This document shows positions 34,631-46,900 of a stretch of DNA of 64,000 nucleotides, one piece after another; positions within the stretch are counted from its first letter, which is position 1; each line of letters opens with the position of its first letter. The translations under genes and the position numbers were made by a program. The notes beneath the pieces were generated by a model that saw only the letters and a list, made by a program, of their open reading frames with translations, was not told the origin of the DNA and ran no database searches. The stretch is from Camellia lanceoleosa. Its lineage: Eukaryota; Streptophyta; Magnoliopsida; Ericales; Theaceae. The stretch lies in assembly GCA_025200525.1 (NCBI GenBank), contig CM045758.1, positions 65,966,598 through 66,030,597 of the forward strand, read 5' to 3'.

Positions 34631-34791
34631 TTTTGTTATGACCCATTGTGGTGTTAGTTATAACTTGGTTATGACTCATCGTGATTTTATTGTGGTGTTG
34701 GTTATAACTTGGTTATAACTCATCGTGGTGTTAGTTATGACCATTTGTGGTTTTTGTTATGACCTTTTGTGGTTTTTATTTTAGTTATGAC
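34631..34791. repeat. GGTTATGACTCATCGTGGTG-type minisatellite
   Basis: Units of about 28-35 bp built from TTATGAC(C/T)CATyGTGGTGTTAG. The array resumes at 35,998-36,060, again at 37,093-37,230 and briefly at 37,364, so later insertions broke it up. Confidence 0.75.
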
Positions 34792-35567
34792 TAAGGTTGT
34801 TAAGATTGGGATCCTACACAGGATTGTTTTAGGGGTCAGTTGGATCAGATCGTAGGATCGGATTAAGGATCGTAAGATCCTACTAAAATGATAAAAAAAA
34901 AAAATTTAAAAAAAGCAATAAATTTTATATGACTAAGTAATATTATCAAAACATATATAGAATGATCCCAAAAAATATATATATATATATAAAGCAATTA
35001 AAGGTAGCATTTAAACATTTTTTCTCAAAAATAATAACATAACATAACATAATAAAAGAAAAGAAAATACCAACACTTGCACAACATTCTCATTGTTTCT
35101 TAATGAAAGGAAGACAAACTAAATAAGGGAAGAACAAATAAAATACTAAAATAAGTCATTATTGTCGCCGAAACTTTCATCATTGCCGAAATCAACATTA
35201 ATGTCATTGCCACAGTCATCATCATCACCCACGGTATCATCCAACTCCTTAATGTCTTCACCAATAGTAGCATTTTTAAAATTAAAAGAGCTTTTTTTCC
35301 AGCATAAGTTCAGGGAAAAAGAACCAAAGTAGGAGAGACCAAAAATAAATAAAAAATAAAAACTAAAAAAAAGAGTACACAGCAAAAGGAAAAAAGAATG
35401 AAGAACCAAGAAAAATGAAGAACACCAGAGAGAGAGAGAGAGAGAGAGCAGAATACTATCCTGGAAAAAAGAAGTTGGAAGAAGAAAAAAGGGTGATTCG
35501 ATTTGATTCAAATCGAACAAAGAGGAGAAGAAGAGCAGCGAAGAAGAAGAAGAGCAATAGAAAAAAG

Positions 35568-35608
<41 letters not shown>

Positions 35609-35997
35609 AGAAGAAGAATAGTACCTGGTTCTAGAAAATCTGAAGCTTTGAGGTCCAATCTCTTTTTCCCCAACTTGTTTTTGTGAGAATAATATTAGTA
35701 TAGTATATACTATGTGAATATTGGTTCTCACAGTGTGAGAATAATATTAGTATAGTATATATTATGTGAATATTATTTTCATAGTTTTACCCTAATCGCA
35801 TGTGATCTTCAACTTAGAGTAATATTTTTGACTTAAAGCTAGCAAAAAAGCCCTCTTAAACAGGATCGCAGAGAATCTCAATCCTGATACAATCCCAACG
35901 ATCCTGATGTAGGCCCGATCCAAAGTACAAGTTGGATCGAATTGTATATATTGGATCATACGATTCTACAATCCGGATCGCAATCTTAACAACCTTG
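34792..35997. mobile_element. hAT-like non-autonomous element, 1,206 bp, with an acidic coding remnant
   Basis: The left end TAAGGTTGTTAAGATTGG and the inverted right end CAAGGTTGTTAAGATTGC match at 16 of 18. GTTATGAC flanks both sides (34,784-34,791 and 35,998-36,005), which would be an 8-bp target duplication. The host array itself contains that word, so this is suggestive only. Inside, on the minus strand, 35,146-35,290 encodes an acidic tail (TIGEDIKELDDTVGDDDD...) ending in a stop and preceded by low-complexity sequence. It may be the C-terminal end of a lost transposase. GA microsatellites occur at 35,426-35,448 and 35,573-35,612. Confidence 0.7.
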
Positions 35998-36060
35998 GTT
36001 ATGACCAAAGAGATCTTTGATTATGCCTCCCGTGATATTTGGTTATAACCCTTGAGGTTT

Positions 36061-37092
36061 CGAAAAACGATTCTTGATCGTTATAACTTGGTTGCAATGG
36101 TGCAAATCTTGATTCTTGGAGTATAAAGGCCGTAACATAACGGTTATGATAACCGAAACAGTAATTTTTTTAAATTTTTCACATAATTTGAAAAAAACTT
36201 GCTGATACGCATATATATATATTTTTTTTTCAAAATCACATTTATTATGGTTTAAAACACATTTTGATCAATTTTTATTAATTTTTAATTATGATTCAAT
36301 ATATTTCATATTTTTAAATCACTATAAAAGAAATTTTTTACATTTTATTTTAATACTTAATGACTTTAAAAATAATTGATTTTAAATGTCTACAAAATTA
36401 TTTTTGACCAATACTTGAAGTAACTAAGAAAAAAATATTTACAATTATTAAATGAAACGATTATAAAAATAAATATTGTGCCATAAACAAAAATTATTTT
36501 TGAGCTAATATTTTTTTTAAAAAAAACAGTTTTTTAGACAACACTTTATAGCTAACTAAATAAAATTATTTACAATTAAGTATTAAATGAAATAATTACA
36601 AAAATAAAAATTGTGGCATAAGCAAAAATTATTTTTGAGCCATTGATTTTTTTAAAGACATTTTTTAGACAACACATTACAAGAATAAAATAAAAATATT
36701 TATAATTAAATATTAAATGAAATTATTATAAAAATAAATGCAACCACTGCTTATATATTCTTTATTTTACATATTAATGTAATGAAATAAAAATAAAAAA
36801 ATAATAATAATAATAAATTATATAAAAAAAAATTCATACAAGGTTTTTTTCTTTAGATTTAGATCACTTGAGTATTCATTCTTTTTTGTAAGCTTTTTTT
36901 TTTTTTGGAAAAGAAACTATTCAGAATATTGTAAGATGTGTAACGGTGTATAACGGGTCACACGTTACCACTACTACGTTACATAACACTGAAACGATCA
37001 TTACACATGTGAATTTCGGTCCCACTGCAAAAACAGGTGTAACGGGTAGCGCCTACCACCGCAATTGTTACGTAACACCACTTGTTAAAACC
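36061..37092. other. AT-rich TE-derived tract, no gene
   Basis: Words AACATAACGGTTATGATAACC (36,133-36,153, broken here only by position) and TAACGGTGTATAACGGG (36,941-36,957) suggest the two ends of another MITE inserted in the minisatellite. The middle is A/T-rich with a repeated phrase AAAATTATTTTTGAGC near 36,487 and 36,625. Confidence 0.4.
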
Positions 37093-37228
37093 TTACCCTT
37101 GGTTATGACTCATTATAATATTAGTTATGATCTATTATGTAATTATTTTGGTTATAACGAAAAAGGTCTTTGATTACTCCTTAACTGGTGTTTGGTTATG
37201 ACCCATTGTACTTTTTTTATTATGACTA

Positions 37229-37363
37229 AAGGGGTTGTTTGGGTTAATCTACGATAACACATCTTTTTATCTTATTTGAATCACATCACCTCTCTACCAC
37301 ATTGCAAATCTTTCGTAAAAAATCAAAAAATATACATATTTAGATCATTCCGAACAAACCCTT
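37229..37363. mobile_element. Small MITE, 135 bp
   Basis: The ends AAGGGGTTGTTTGGG and GAACAAACCCTT are inverted. It lies inside the TTATGAC minisatellite. Its size and termini fit a hAT-type MITE. Confidence 0.5.
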
Positions 37364-37414
37364 AGTTATGATATTTTTGGTATCAACACTACAAATGTCA
37401 TAAATTGCATATAG

Positions 37415-37439
37415 TACACACCCCAAAAAGGGGTGTGTA
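37415..37439. other. Perfect 10-bp hairpin downstream of SMC2
   Basis: TACACACCCC and GGGGTGTGTA are separated by AAAAA. It lies about 520 bp beyond the SMC2 stop codon. Function unknown. Confidence 0.6.
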
Positions 37440-37956
37440 TTGTAGAATGACCCTTTAGACAAATATATAGAAGTATGTTTCCTCCACTACTATTAAAATT
37501 CAAAAGTCTTCAGGTTCGGATAAAATTTTCCTATATGACAGCAACCAAAACCTATGTATGTTCTGTACATGACTAGAAGTGTGGCACACACTACACTCAT
37601 GCACTTTACAACACCCTATCAATTGAATTTTATCTTTTATGTTTTTTTTCCCAATATGTATTTCTCTACTAGCCTCCACTCCACTCCCTTCTCTTTTCAG
37701 TTGCTCATTGAATCACTCAAAAAGTGGCAAGTTATAGATATTCCCTACTTATTTATACTTGACAGGAAAATATACAATCAAAATTATTAACTACATGGAT
37801 TAAAAAAATGACAGGGCTTGGAAAAAGGGAATACCAAACTGGGGTGAGGTGTTTCCGAAAACCAAAATACATTTACTTGAGAAAATACTTCACTAAAGTT
37901 GAATTTCAGCCAGGAGACATTACCAGTTTAAAATTTATCCTCATAGGATATTAGAG

Positions 37957-40900
37957 TCACTTATTTGGCTTAGATGCCACGGTTCTCTGCACAGTAGAAA
38001 CACCGTCCACAAACTTTGTCCGGAAAAGAACATTAGCATTGTTGAACATGCCTTCTTTCAAAGAAACCACAATGAACTGCAGTAAAAAGACCAAAAAGAA
38101 GTTATAACAAAAGAAGCCAAACTAAATATGGTAAATTTGGAAGATATTGTCATAAATCTGTTATCAAGAAATGTTAACTGCTGTGATGACTAGGGGCAGA
38201 TTTGATGCCTTATGGCTCACTAGTTTCTGTTTCTGACAGCAGCAAACACATTTTTGAACAAGTTAAATATTCGGTTCTCTCTTCTAGTAAAACTTCAGCA
38301 ATACTTAAAACATTAATTATAGACAGTTACTTGAACAAGTAGAGCTGTAAATTAAGATTGCATCGATTCTACCTGTCAGGATTGACAGGGCCAGAGCTAG
38401 CTAAACCTTTTGGGGAGAACAATTGCTTGAGAACTGACTAAAAGTTTGTGGATTAAGAAAAATAAAAAAAGAAAGCAACAAACATCAGTGATCACAAGAA
38501 AGAATATCAAACCTGTGAATGTGGAAAGTGAGTTTTGATCATTCTTCCAATGTTCTGGGTGTGGCTTAGATCAAGAGCTGCATCAACCTGTCAAACAATA
38601 GTAGAAACAACAAACTTGAAGATTAAGACAAGTGTGCAATCTACTACACGAGTAGAATCCGACGAGCAATTTGCTGAACAAGAACAAAATGAAATATATA
38701 AAATAAAAATCAAATAAGAACTTATTAAAAGTCAAATAAACAAAGTCAAAACATTATTTCTGGAAGAATTAACTTCTTGCCAAGGAAAGAGAAGGCAAGT
38801 CTGAATTGTGAATATCCATGGCTCCAATTTCATATTTTCAAGTTACTAGTAAGATGCACCAAAGTAGAGTGAACTTTCCAAGTTCATTCACCTTGTGGAG
38901 AACCTGATTCTAGAAGTATCAAAACAAGTACCTAGCTCAGCAAAAGTCTCTTAATCCATAAAGTAACTGTAGGGGGAAAAAAAATTCATTCTACGTCTAC
39001 AGCACTACAAAGCTGTTGACAGGTAACATTGTATTGGTCAAATCAAACATCGTAGGATTTAAGAGCCAGGAAAAAAATGCAGATAAATAAATTGCACCCT
39101 CACCTCTCAAAACAAGCAGTACAAAGTGATCTAATTTAGCTATCCAAAGTGATCTAATTTCTCAATTACTTTCTTGAAGGATTCTTTAAGAGGGAAAAAA
39201 AATCAAATACAATGAACTAAAATATAGGGAGAAAATGTTAAAAAATCTCCCATAATGCACCTAGAAATTTGCTTTACATGATTAATTTGAATGGGAAAAA
39301 AAAAAAGACTAAATTTTATCTTCAGTCCGGATAACATAATTCTTGACATAGGGCCCATCCTAAAGTATACAAAAACCAACCTAATAACCTGTGCAGCTGT
39401 GCTATAGGTTTACATTGTGAAGTTTCCTAAAGGACAGTCTATATACTTGGTTTCAAATCCCTATGCAAGATTGTACTCTACTATGACACATGAACACGGA
39501 CATGTGACAAGATATGGACACATAAATTTTCAAATAATTTAGGATACAACGTGTGGGGGACACATGCAAAATATATAATTTTTATATTTATCATATGTCA
39601 TATTTAAGGATAAATAATTATTATATTTCATATATATGAATATTTAAACCAAAGACAATAAATTTTGAAGTCTAAAGGAGGAGAATAGGAGATTTTATTT
39701 ATTTTATTTTATCATTGGATTCCAAGCTATTTTAGTCATACTTGCAACGTGTTTTATGTGTCTTAAAGTGTTAAGAAGTGTCCAACAAGTGTCGTGTCAT
39801 GTCAGTGTCCAACACAGTGTTGGACACAACACATTATCTTTTTAGAAGTGTCCACGCTTCTTAGGTACTCTATATACGTAGTTAAATAGCAAATGATGTA
39901 AATCGATCTAAAAAATCATGTGTTAGAACAAACCAAAGTCATCTAATGGAAAATAACATGTATATTATAGAGTACACAAATTAGAAATGAAGCATACCAA
40001 CAACTCTATTTCAAGGACCTAAACAAGTTATGTACCTCATCCAATATATAAAGTGGAGCTGGTTTGAACAGAAGAAGTGCCAGAATTAGAGAAAGTGCAA
40101 GTAAAGATCTTTGTCCTCCACTAAGTTCTGACAGGGACTGTTTCCAAACACCTCCAAAGGCAACACGAACCTCAAGACCATCTAAGAAGTTGCCTCCCTC
40201 AGGAGGTTCTAGCTTTGCCATTGTGCCAGGTAATAGGGTAGAAAATATGGACCCAAAGTCACTAAAAAGTACACATTTTTGAAGAGTAAGTACAGAGCTT
40301 CTGCAGCTTCAAATGTTGGAAGTAACATGAAATTTTTTTAGATAAATGATTGGTTTTAACTTACTTGTTAACCTTAACCCATGTAACTTTCAGTGTTTCT
40401 TTCTTCTTTTCATCAAGCTCTTCAATCACCATCTTGATTTTTGACTTGTCATTCTATGCAATATGAACTCTGAATCACTAAAGATCTTTTGGTGCAAAAT
40501 AAGCAAAGATATTTAGGTAGAACGAAGTTAGAACAGTTCAACTGTTACAAACCTCAATGATGTTCTTCTTTGATATTAAATCATTGTACTCATCTTCTGC
40601 TTTCTCAAACATTGCCATAACTTTCTTGTTGACTCGTTTCTCAAGGCTTAAATACACAAGAGAAAAAATGTGTCAAGAACTTCTGCTTCATTCACGCAAA
40701 AGCTGCAGAAAAAATTCTCAGATACACACCCTGATTGCTCAGCTTGTAGCTTTTCAAAAGCATCCCTTGCTTTACGAGGATCACGGGATTCAAAATCATA
40801 ATCCGTCCCACTTTTTCCGAAGAGCTGTTTCTCAGATGTTATCCAAGCATGCTTCTCAATCAGTTTTTCGACCTTCAAGGAGCAATCTTTCTGTTCCATC

Positions 40901-43900
40901 TCCATCCGTTTTACCTGCCACCCAAAATGGAAAAAGAAAAGTACAGAAAGAAAGAGGACAATTGGGTAGCAGCCAGAACCCGGAGAGAACGCATTTGAGG
41001 CGCTTAACACATTACCTCATTTTCCATCTTCTTTCTCTCAAGATTTGTCTCACTAATTTTGCATTGAAGTTCCTGCTGCTCCCTGATAATGCAACTAATC
41101 TGTGCATCACACTCCTTCATCTTTGAGCGGAAAAGATTGAGCTCAGATTGTGCCTGATCATGAGAATTTCTTATGGAAGCAATCTGCAGGAGAAATGGAT
41201 AAGTCATTTATTTCTTCTTTCTTTTTCTTTTTCTTTTTTTTTTAGAAAATAAATTGACGGGAACCACATTGAAAAAGAGACTCGGTTGTTTACCCTGGTT
41301 TTATGTTCATCTACTTCTGAAGTAAGATTGTCAATAAGCTTCTTCAGAGAAACTAACTGACTCTCCAAGGATGCACATTCCTGTTTGACCGCTTCCATTT
41401 CCATAATAAGCCTCTCCTTCTCATTTTCATGCCCCTACTAGCATGCACAACAAAGTCAAAAGGAACTCCAAAGCTATTGAGACTTTAATGCACATAATTG
41501 ATAACAAAAAACAGTTCGCAGTTGTCATGCAATGCGTGATACAAAGCAGTTGTATTGCAACTATTGGTGTCAGATAAAGAGACCTATACCTCATATCAAG
41601 CTAATGTGAGAAAATCAAATTGAAGCACAGAAGGAAGTAAATCACATATTACAAAAACCATGGGGGAAATCAAGGAAATCAGGAAAAATAATTCTGGACA
41701 GCAAACCACTCAATAAATATTCACTCTTTTGTTTCTGTCCATATTTAACAAGCCTGGGCCTGGGCCATTTTAAATTGAGTACTTCCATTTCAAAGTTTAC
41801 ATTACTGTTTGTAGGACTTGATTGAAGCTTTGATTAACCAGCTTAGGGTATGATATAAAATCATCCCTTATTTATAGATGAAATTAGGGTTTACAAGAGA
41901 GACAAGATAGGCCTTGAGGGCATAGAATAATACAATCCCTAGTCTAATGCAACTTTCGTGAATAAAAATGCAACACTTTCGCTAATATATTATATGCTAA
42001 CATTGATACCATGCACCTCACAACATAGAACATAACATAATAACAGCCCAGACCCAAGCCAAGTATTGTCATGTAGATAGTTTCCACAATCAATAAACAA
42101 AACTACTATTTTGACCCTGAGGTAAAGGAGAATGTATGACATTAGTATGTTGGAGACTCTGTAGCCTGTGCTATGCAGCTAGGATCTGCGAAAGTCCTTT
42201 GTACATAGCTCTAGATAAGTTTTGTAGGATTTTGTACGGAGAAGTTTAAAAGTTGCAATGATATAATGGCAAAACACATGCATTTAGAATTACTAATGAG
42301 GTTTCCTTTTATAATAATATGCTGGTACGAAGCATATTTTTATATCCATGCGACTCCATTGAGTGCCTATTAACTTGTCTGAGAGCTAAGTGGAAAGATA
42401 GAACTTTCATTCTAATACAACACTTGGTTGCAAATACTGCATAAGTTTATTTTAAATATGTTCGTCAGGCAATATTTCATACGCTCAAGTCAGCAATTTC
42501 AACACCAACCTTGAGCTCCTTGGTAGCTGATTGCACCTGAGCTTTTATTGCCTTGATCTTTTTCTCTAAATCTTTGAGCCTGCCATTCCGATTATTAGCA
42601 TGTTCACTGATTGATTTTTCAAGCGATGACACTGTAGTTATGCATTTTTCAAACAAAAGTTGCTTTTCACTGGCAGCAGATTTTGCTTCTGAAAGCTCCT
42701 GCTCAATCCTTTTTACAAGCTCACCAAGCTATAATACACCCATCAAGTAAACAAATAAAATGAGGTGGTAAACAGAAAAAAATAAGTCAGTATTAGTAAT
42801 GGATTAAGCTAAACAAGAAGTAAATTTCCACTTCACAGTGCTATATCAGAGGCCAAACCACACAACCTTATGATGTTCATTCTGCTCAGCCCTGCTCTGG
42901 AATAATGAAAGATCATAAGACTTAAGTTCCAACTGTGCCTTAAGGTCCTTACACTTTTTCTGAAGAGGAAGGAGACCTGCAATCTGAAAGTCAAGGGAAA
43001 AAAAAAGATAACAGCGAATAAAAATCAGCATTAAGCAGCATGAGTGGCTACTTGCTGTCAAAGTATATAAAATAAAAGTTAAGTGCTTTTAAAAAATTCC
43101 TTGTTTTTTTTACAATGTTTACAAAATGAGTAATGTTGATGATTTATTTTATTTTAAGCACTATGTTTATTTTTATAAGTACATAAATACATAAAATAAG
43201 ATATCAAATTAAATAAAATGAATCTTATGATTCACCATTCACTATGTTAACAAAATGATTCACGATTCAATTCGCGGTTTGACAACAATGGCTATATTCT
43301 CAATTAAATTAAATTAAATTCATATTTTTTTACTACAACATCCTATGAAGCATGGGTACTCTCAAAATATTATCCTACGGCATGGGAACACTTCGAATAC
43401 TTTTCTAGGTACGTCGGGGCATAAATGCAACTTTCAAAAAAATATAACGTTACTATAACAACTATATTAAACCTATTTTTAAAAACTTTAAATAAGTGTA
43501 TTTTGGCAATTATAAAAAATTCTAAAAATAATTGGGGTTCTTTTTTGGCTTCCTTTTCTCTCCGACTCTACTTCTCTCTATCTTCTTCTCTATTTTTTCA
43601 ACAACCCTCCATCTCTTGGAGTACCTATCTTTATCTCTATTTTTTCTACCCTCTCTATCTATTGTTCTCTATTTTTTTTCATAAAAATGTATTTCTTTAT
43701 GGGCATACCCCTATTTTTTAGGTTTTGACATATTGGCCTACCCATCCCCGTACCTACACTTGTGCTTCCTAGACCCTATCCCATGTTAGTTTAGGTCTTC
43801 TTCCCCCTAACATTTTCATTTTTGGTTATCATATCACTTTTGGTTATCATTTTCATTAATCGTATCGCACATGGCCAAACCATCTCAACTTGTTCTCTCT

Positions 43901-46900
43901 TAACTTATCTTCAATTGGTATTATTCCTACCATTTCAAAAATGTATTCATTTCTAATTCTATATTTCCTAGTCTTACTATACATCTATCTAAGCATTCGT
44001 ATCTCAGTTACACTCATTTTATGAATATTTTGTTTTTAGCTGCCCAACATTTTGTTCCATAAAACATCACCGGTTTATAATTGTTCTATAAAAATTTTCT
44101 TTCAATTTTGTTGGTATTCGTCGATCAAAGATTAGATCCCCTCTGCTTGAGCTAACTCTTACTATTCTAACATAATAAAATAAAAATGTATTTGTTATGC
44201 AAAAAATGAAGAAATAATTATTATTTTGCATGTATGCATATAACAATATACATATATATATATATATATATATATGTATATCATTGTGTCCAAATGTGTC
44301 GAACATGCATCCAAATGTATCATCTTTTTTTTCAAATTTTTTCAAATTTTTTACAATTGAACATGCTTCAAACACTTGGGGACACATGTGTCCATCGCCC
44401 CACATGGAACACATTGCAATTTTCAGAATATAAAGCTTTTAAATAATAATTAGAAAAAGAAAAAAATATATATGCATTTATAGCTGAATATCCCTCTTCT
44501 AAACTTTTTAATTTTAAAAATCCCAAAACTTTACATTTCTTTATGAATATATATTCTTTTAAAATCTACATCAATATTTTTTTGCTAACATTTCTTTTTT
44601 AAAATGTAGAATGTGAAAAGTGAATTCTTACTGTTTTAATATAATAAAATATAAATTTATTTGTAACGTATAAAATGAAGAAATCATTATTATTTGCACA
44701 CATACATATAAGAATATATACATATATATATCGTTGTGTCCCAATCATGTCATGTAGTTTTTATTTATTTTTATTTTTTTTGAAAATTGTTGTCTTGGTG
44801 TTTCCATTTCATGCCGAATCTGGGTTTTGTGTCCATAAACATGCTTCTTAGCTCATCCACTTCATTTTGTTCAAATAAAGAGTAATGTTCAAGATTGACC
44901 TTGGCATCAATTTCAGATAGCCTCTTCTGATGAACAGAAAGTTTTAATTCAGCCTCTGCCAAAGCATGAAGCTGCCTTAACAGATCACCCCCACCCCTGC
45001 AAAATTTAAGTAATTTAGTCAGTCAGATTACTAGAAGTAGATGGGAAAAATTAAAAGCGCCTTGCTGCACAGAAATAACAGTAAATACGAATTTAGCTTT
45101 TCAACACAATCTTGTCAGCAAAAAAATATTTAAAAAAATAAATAAAAAACAACTAAAATTTCATAATTGAATTAGCATTTGTCAAGTCAGTGTGGACTTG
45201 AAAAGAATAGTAAATAACAACTGAACAACACTATAAATCATTATCACCCTCAGGATCAGGCAAAAGCATTGTTGTGGACACTTTAATCGAAGAACAAGAT
45301 CTATTACTTACTTGCGACTTCCACCTGTCAGAAGTCCACTTGGCTGAAATATATCACCCTCAAAAGTGACACTTGGGGTGCCAATTTCCCTATTAAAAGC
45401 AACCTATGGACCAGTCATTGAGTGAAATTCAGATTAAGAACAATCATATTAAAATAAAGAAATAAATAAAAACTTATTCAAGGTACAAAGGTTTGAAATT
45501 GAAGGTAAAAGGCAATAAGCGAATGATGTGGACATGCATGAGCTGAAAATTAAGTTTAGACAAACACCAAAACTAAGGGTCAGCTTATTAAGTTAATATA
45601 AATAATATACTGCTTTATGTAGAATAAGTACATTTTTTTGTGTAATAAAGTCATTGGTGCAGAGAGTCTGTCAATGTCACTGATTTCAAAACAAAATGAA
45701 TGCTGAATCGATCATTGACAAACACTGTTTAAGATAAGGTGCTGAAGTCGAAACATGGCCAAACACTGCAGAAGTGTGAGTGAAACACAGTAAAAATACT
45801 AATAAATCTGTCTTTGCTACACAGAGAAATTAACTTGTTATCATCTTAAACATGGAAGTATATCTTCATGTGGAGTAGAATATGTTTTAAATTATGAAAT
45901 TGAAATAATTTTATAATTAACTCCACTAAGAACTACACAGAAAAGTAGTAGAGATAGAAGTAACAAAATTTAACACTTTAGCATATCAATTGAATGGAAC
46001 CAAAGTAACAAGATTGCATTGAAGGATGAAATTTTTAATCATCAATTCCAAATTTTGATAACCAAATCCAGTATTGCATGCTCTATTACTCTTTGTAGTT
46101 TTGTTTAGTGAACTAAAATTCATGTAAATCAAAAGTAACAGTTGCACTCAACTTTAACTTGACCAGAACATAGCTGGAACAAAATTTAAGGGGGAAAAAA
46201 CATAATTCAACTTCAAAAAGCAATTTACAATATTAGAATTTATCATCAAGAAAAGCACCTCAGGAAAAAACATTTCTAAAGAAGACTAACCTCCCTCGCT
46301 GCATCAATAGTTTTGCAAACAAAGATTGAACCAAATACGTATTCCATGGCACTCTGCAATGCAAAATGCAAAAGTTTTGTTAATTGGTAATAAACAAAAT
46401 GCAACTAACCCGAGCAAAAAAGTTCAGTATTCCAACTAAAAACATACACATGTGAATGTTAATGGGACTTTGGCTGATTCTTAGCCAGATAAATATGGTT
46501 CATGGTGACAAACCAACCCAAGCTATATGTCCCAATCAAATGGGGTCAGCCATATAAATACTTTATCATTATTCTACTCTCTCAAGGGTTATATGCCGAA
46601 TCAAAAACTAAACAAAAAATAAAATCATGATGGTACAACAATAAATAAATAAAATAAAATTAAAAAAAGGCAATTGCCAAAAACATTCCAACACAATTGT
46701 ACATGCACAAAACATTGGCTTGTCGCCAGCATCACGAAACATAAAAATTCAATGAGCAACAAAAGGATAGGAATAACAATAATAGCATATGTGAAATCAT
46801 ACCTTCAGTTCCTCGTCATATCCTACCAAAGACAGTGCCACTTCTGCATTCCCTTTGCCAACCTGAAAAGAGAGCAGTAATCTTGTAACAAATACAATCA

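Larger units (their letters stand above)
26420..36416 (+). repeat. Copy A of a ~10-kb direct duplication
   Basis: Matches 54,792-64,000 in order and orientation: gypsy integrase to 3' LTR, the minisatellite, 31,256-34,790 unique-looking sequence, and the TIR element at 34,792-35,997. Copy A is the cleaner version and alone has the 927-bp hAT-like insertion. Confidence 0.95.

Noticed and set aside
35146..35673. 175-codon frame rich in S, L and F on the minus strand
   Set aside because: Most of it is a translated GA/CT microsatellite inside a transposable element. Only the acidic tail was kept as a remark.
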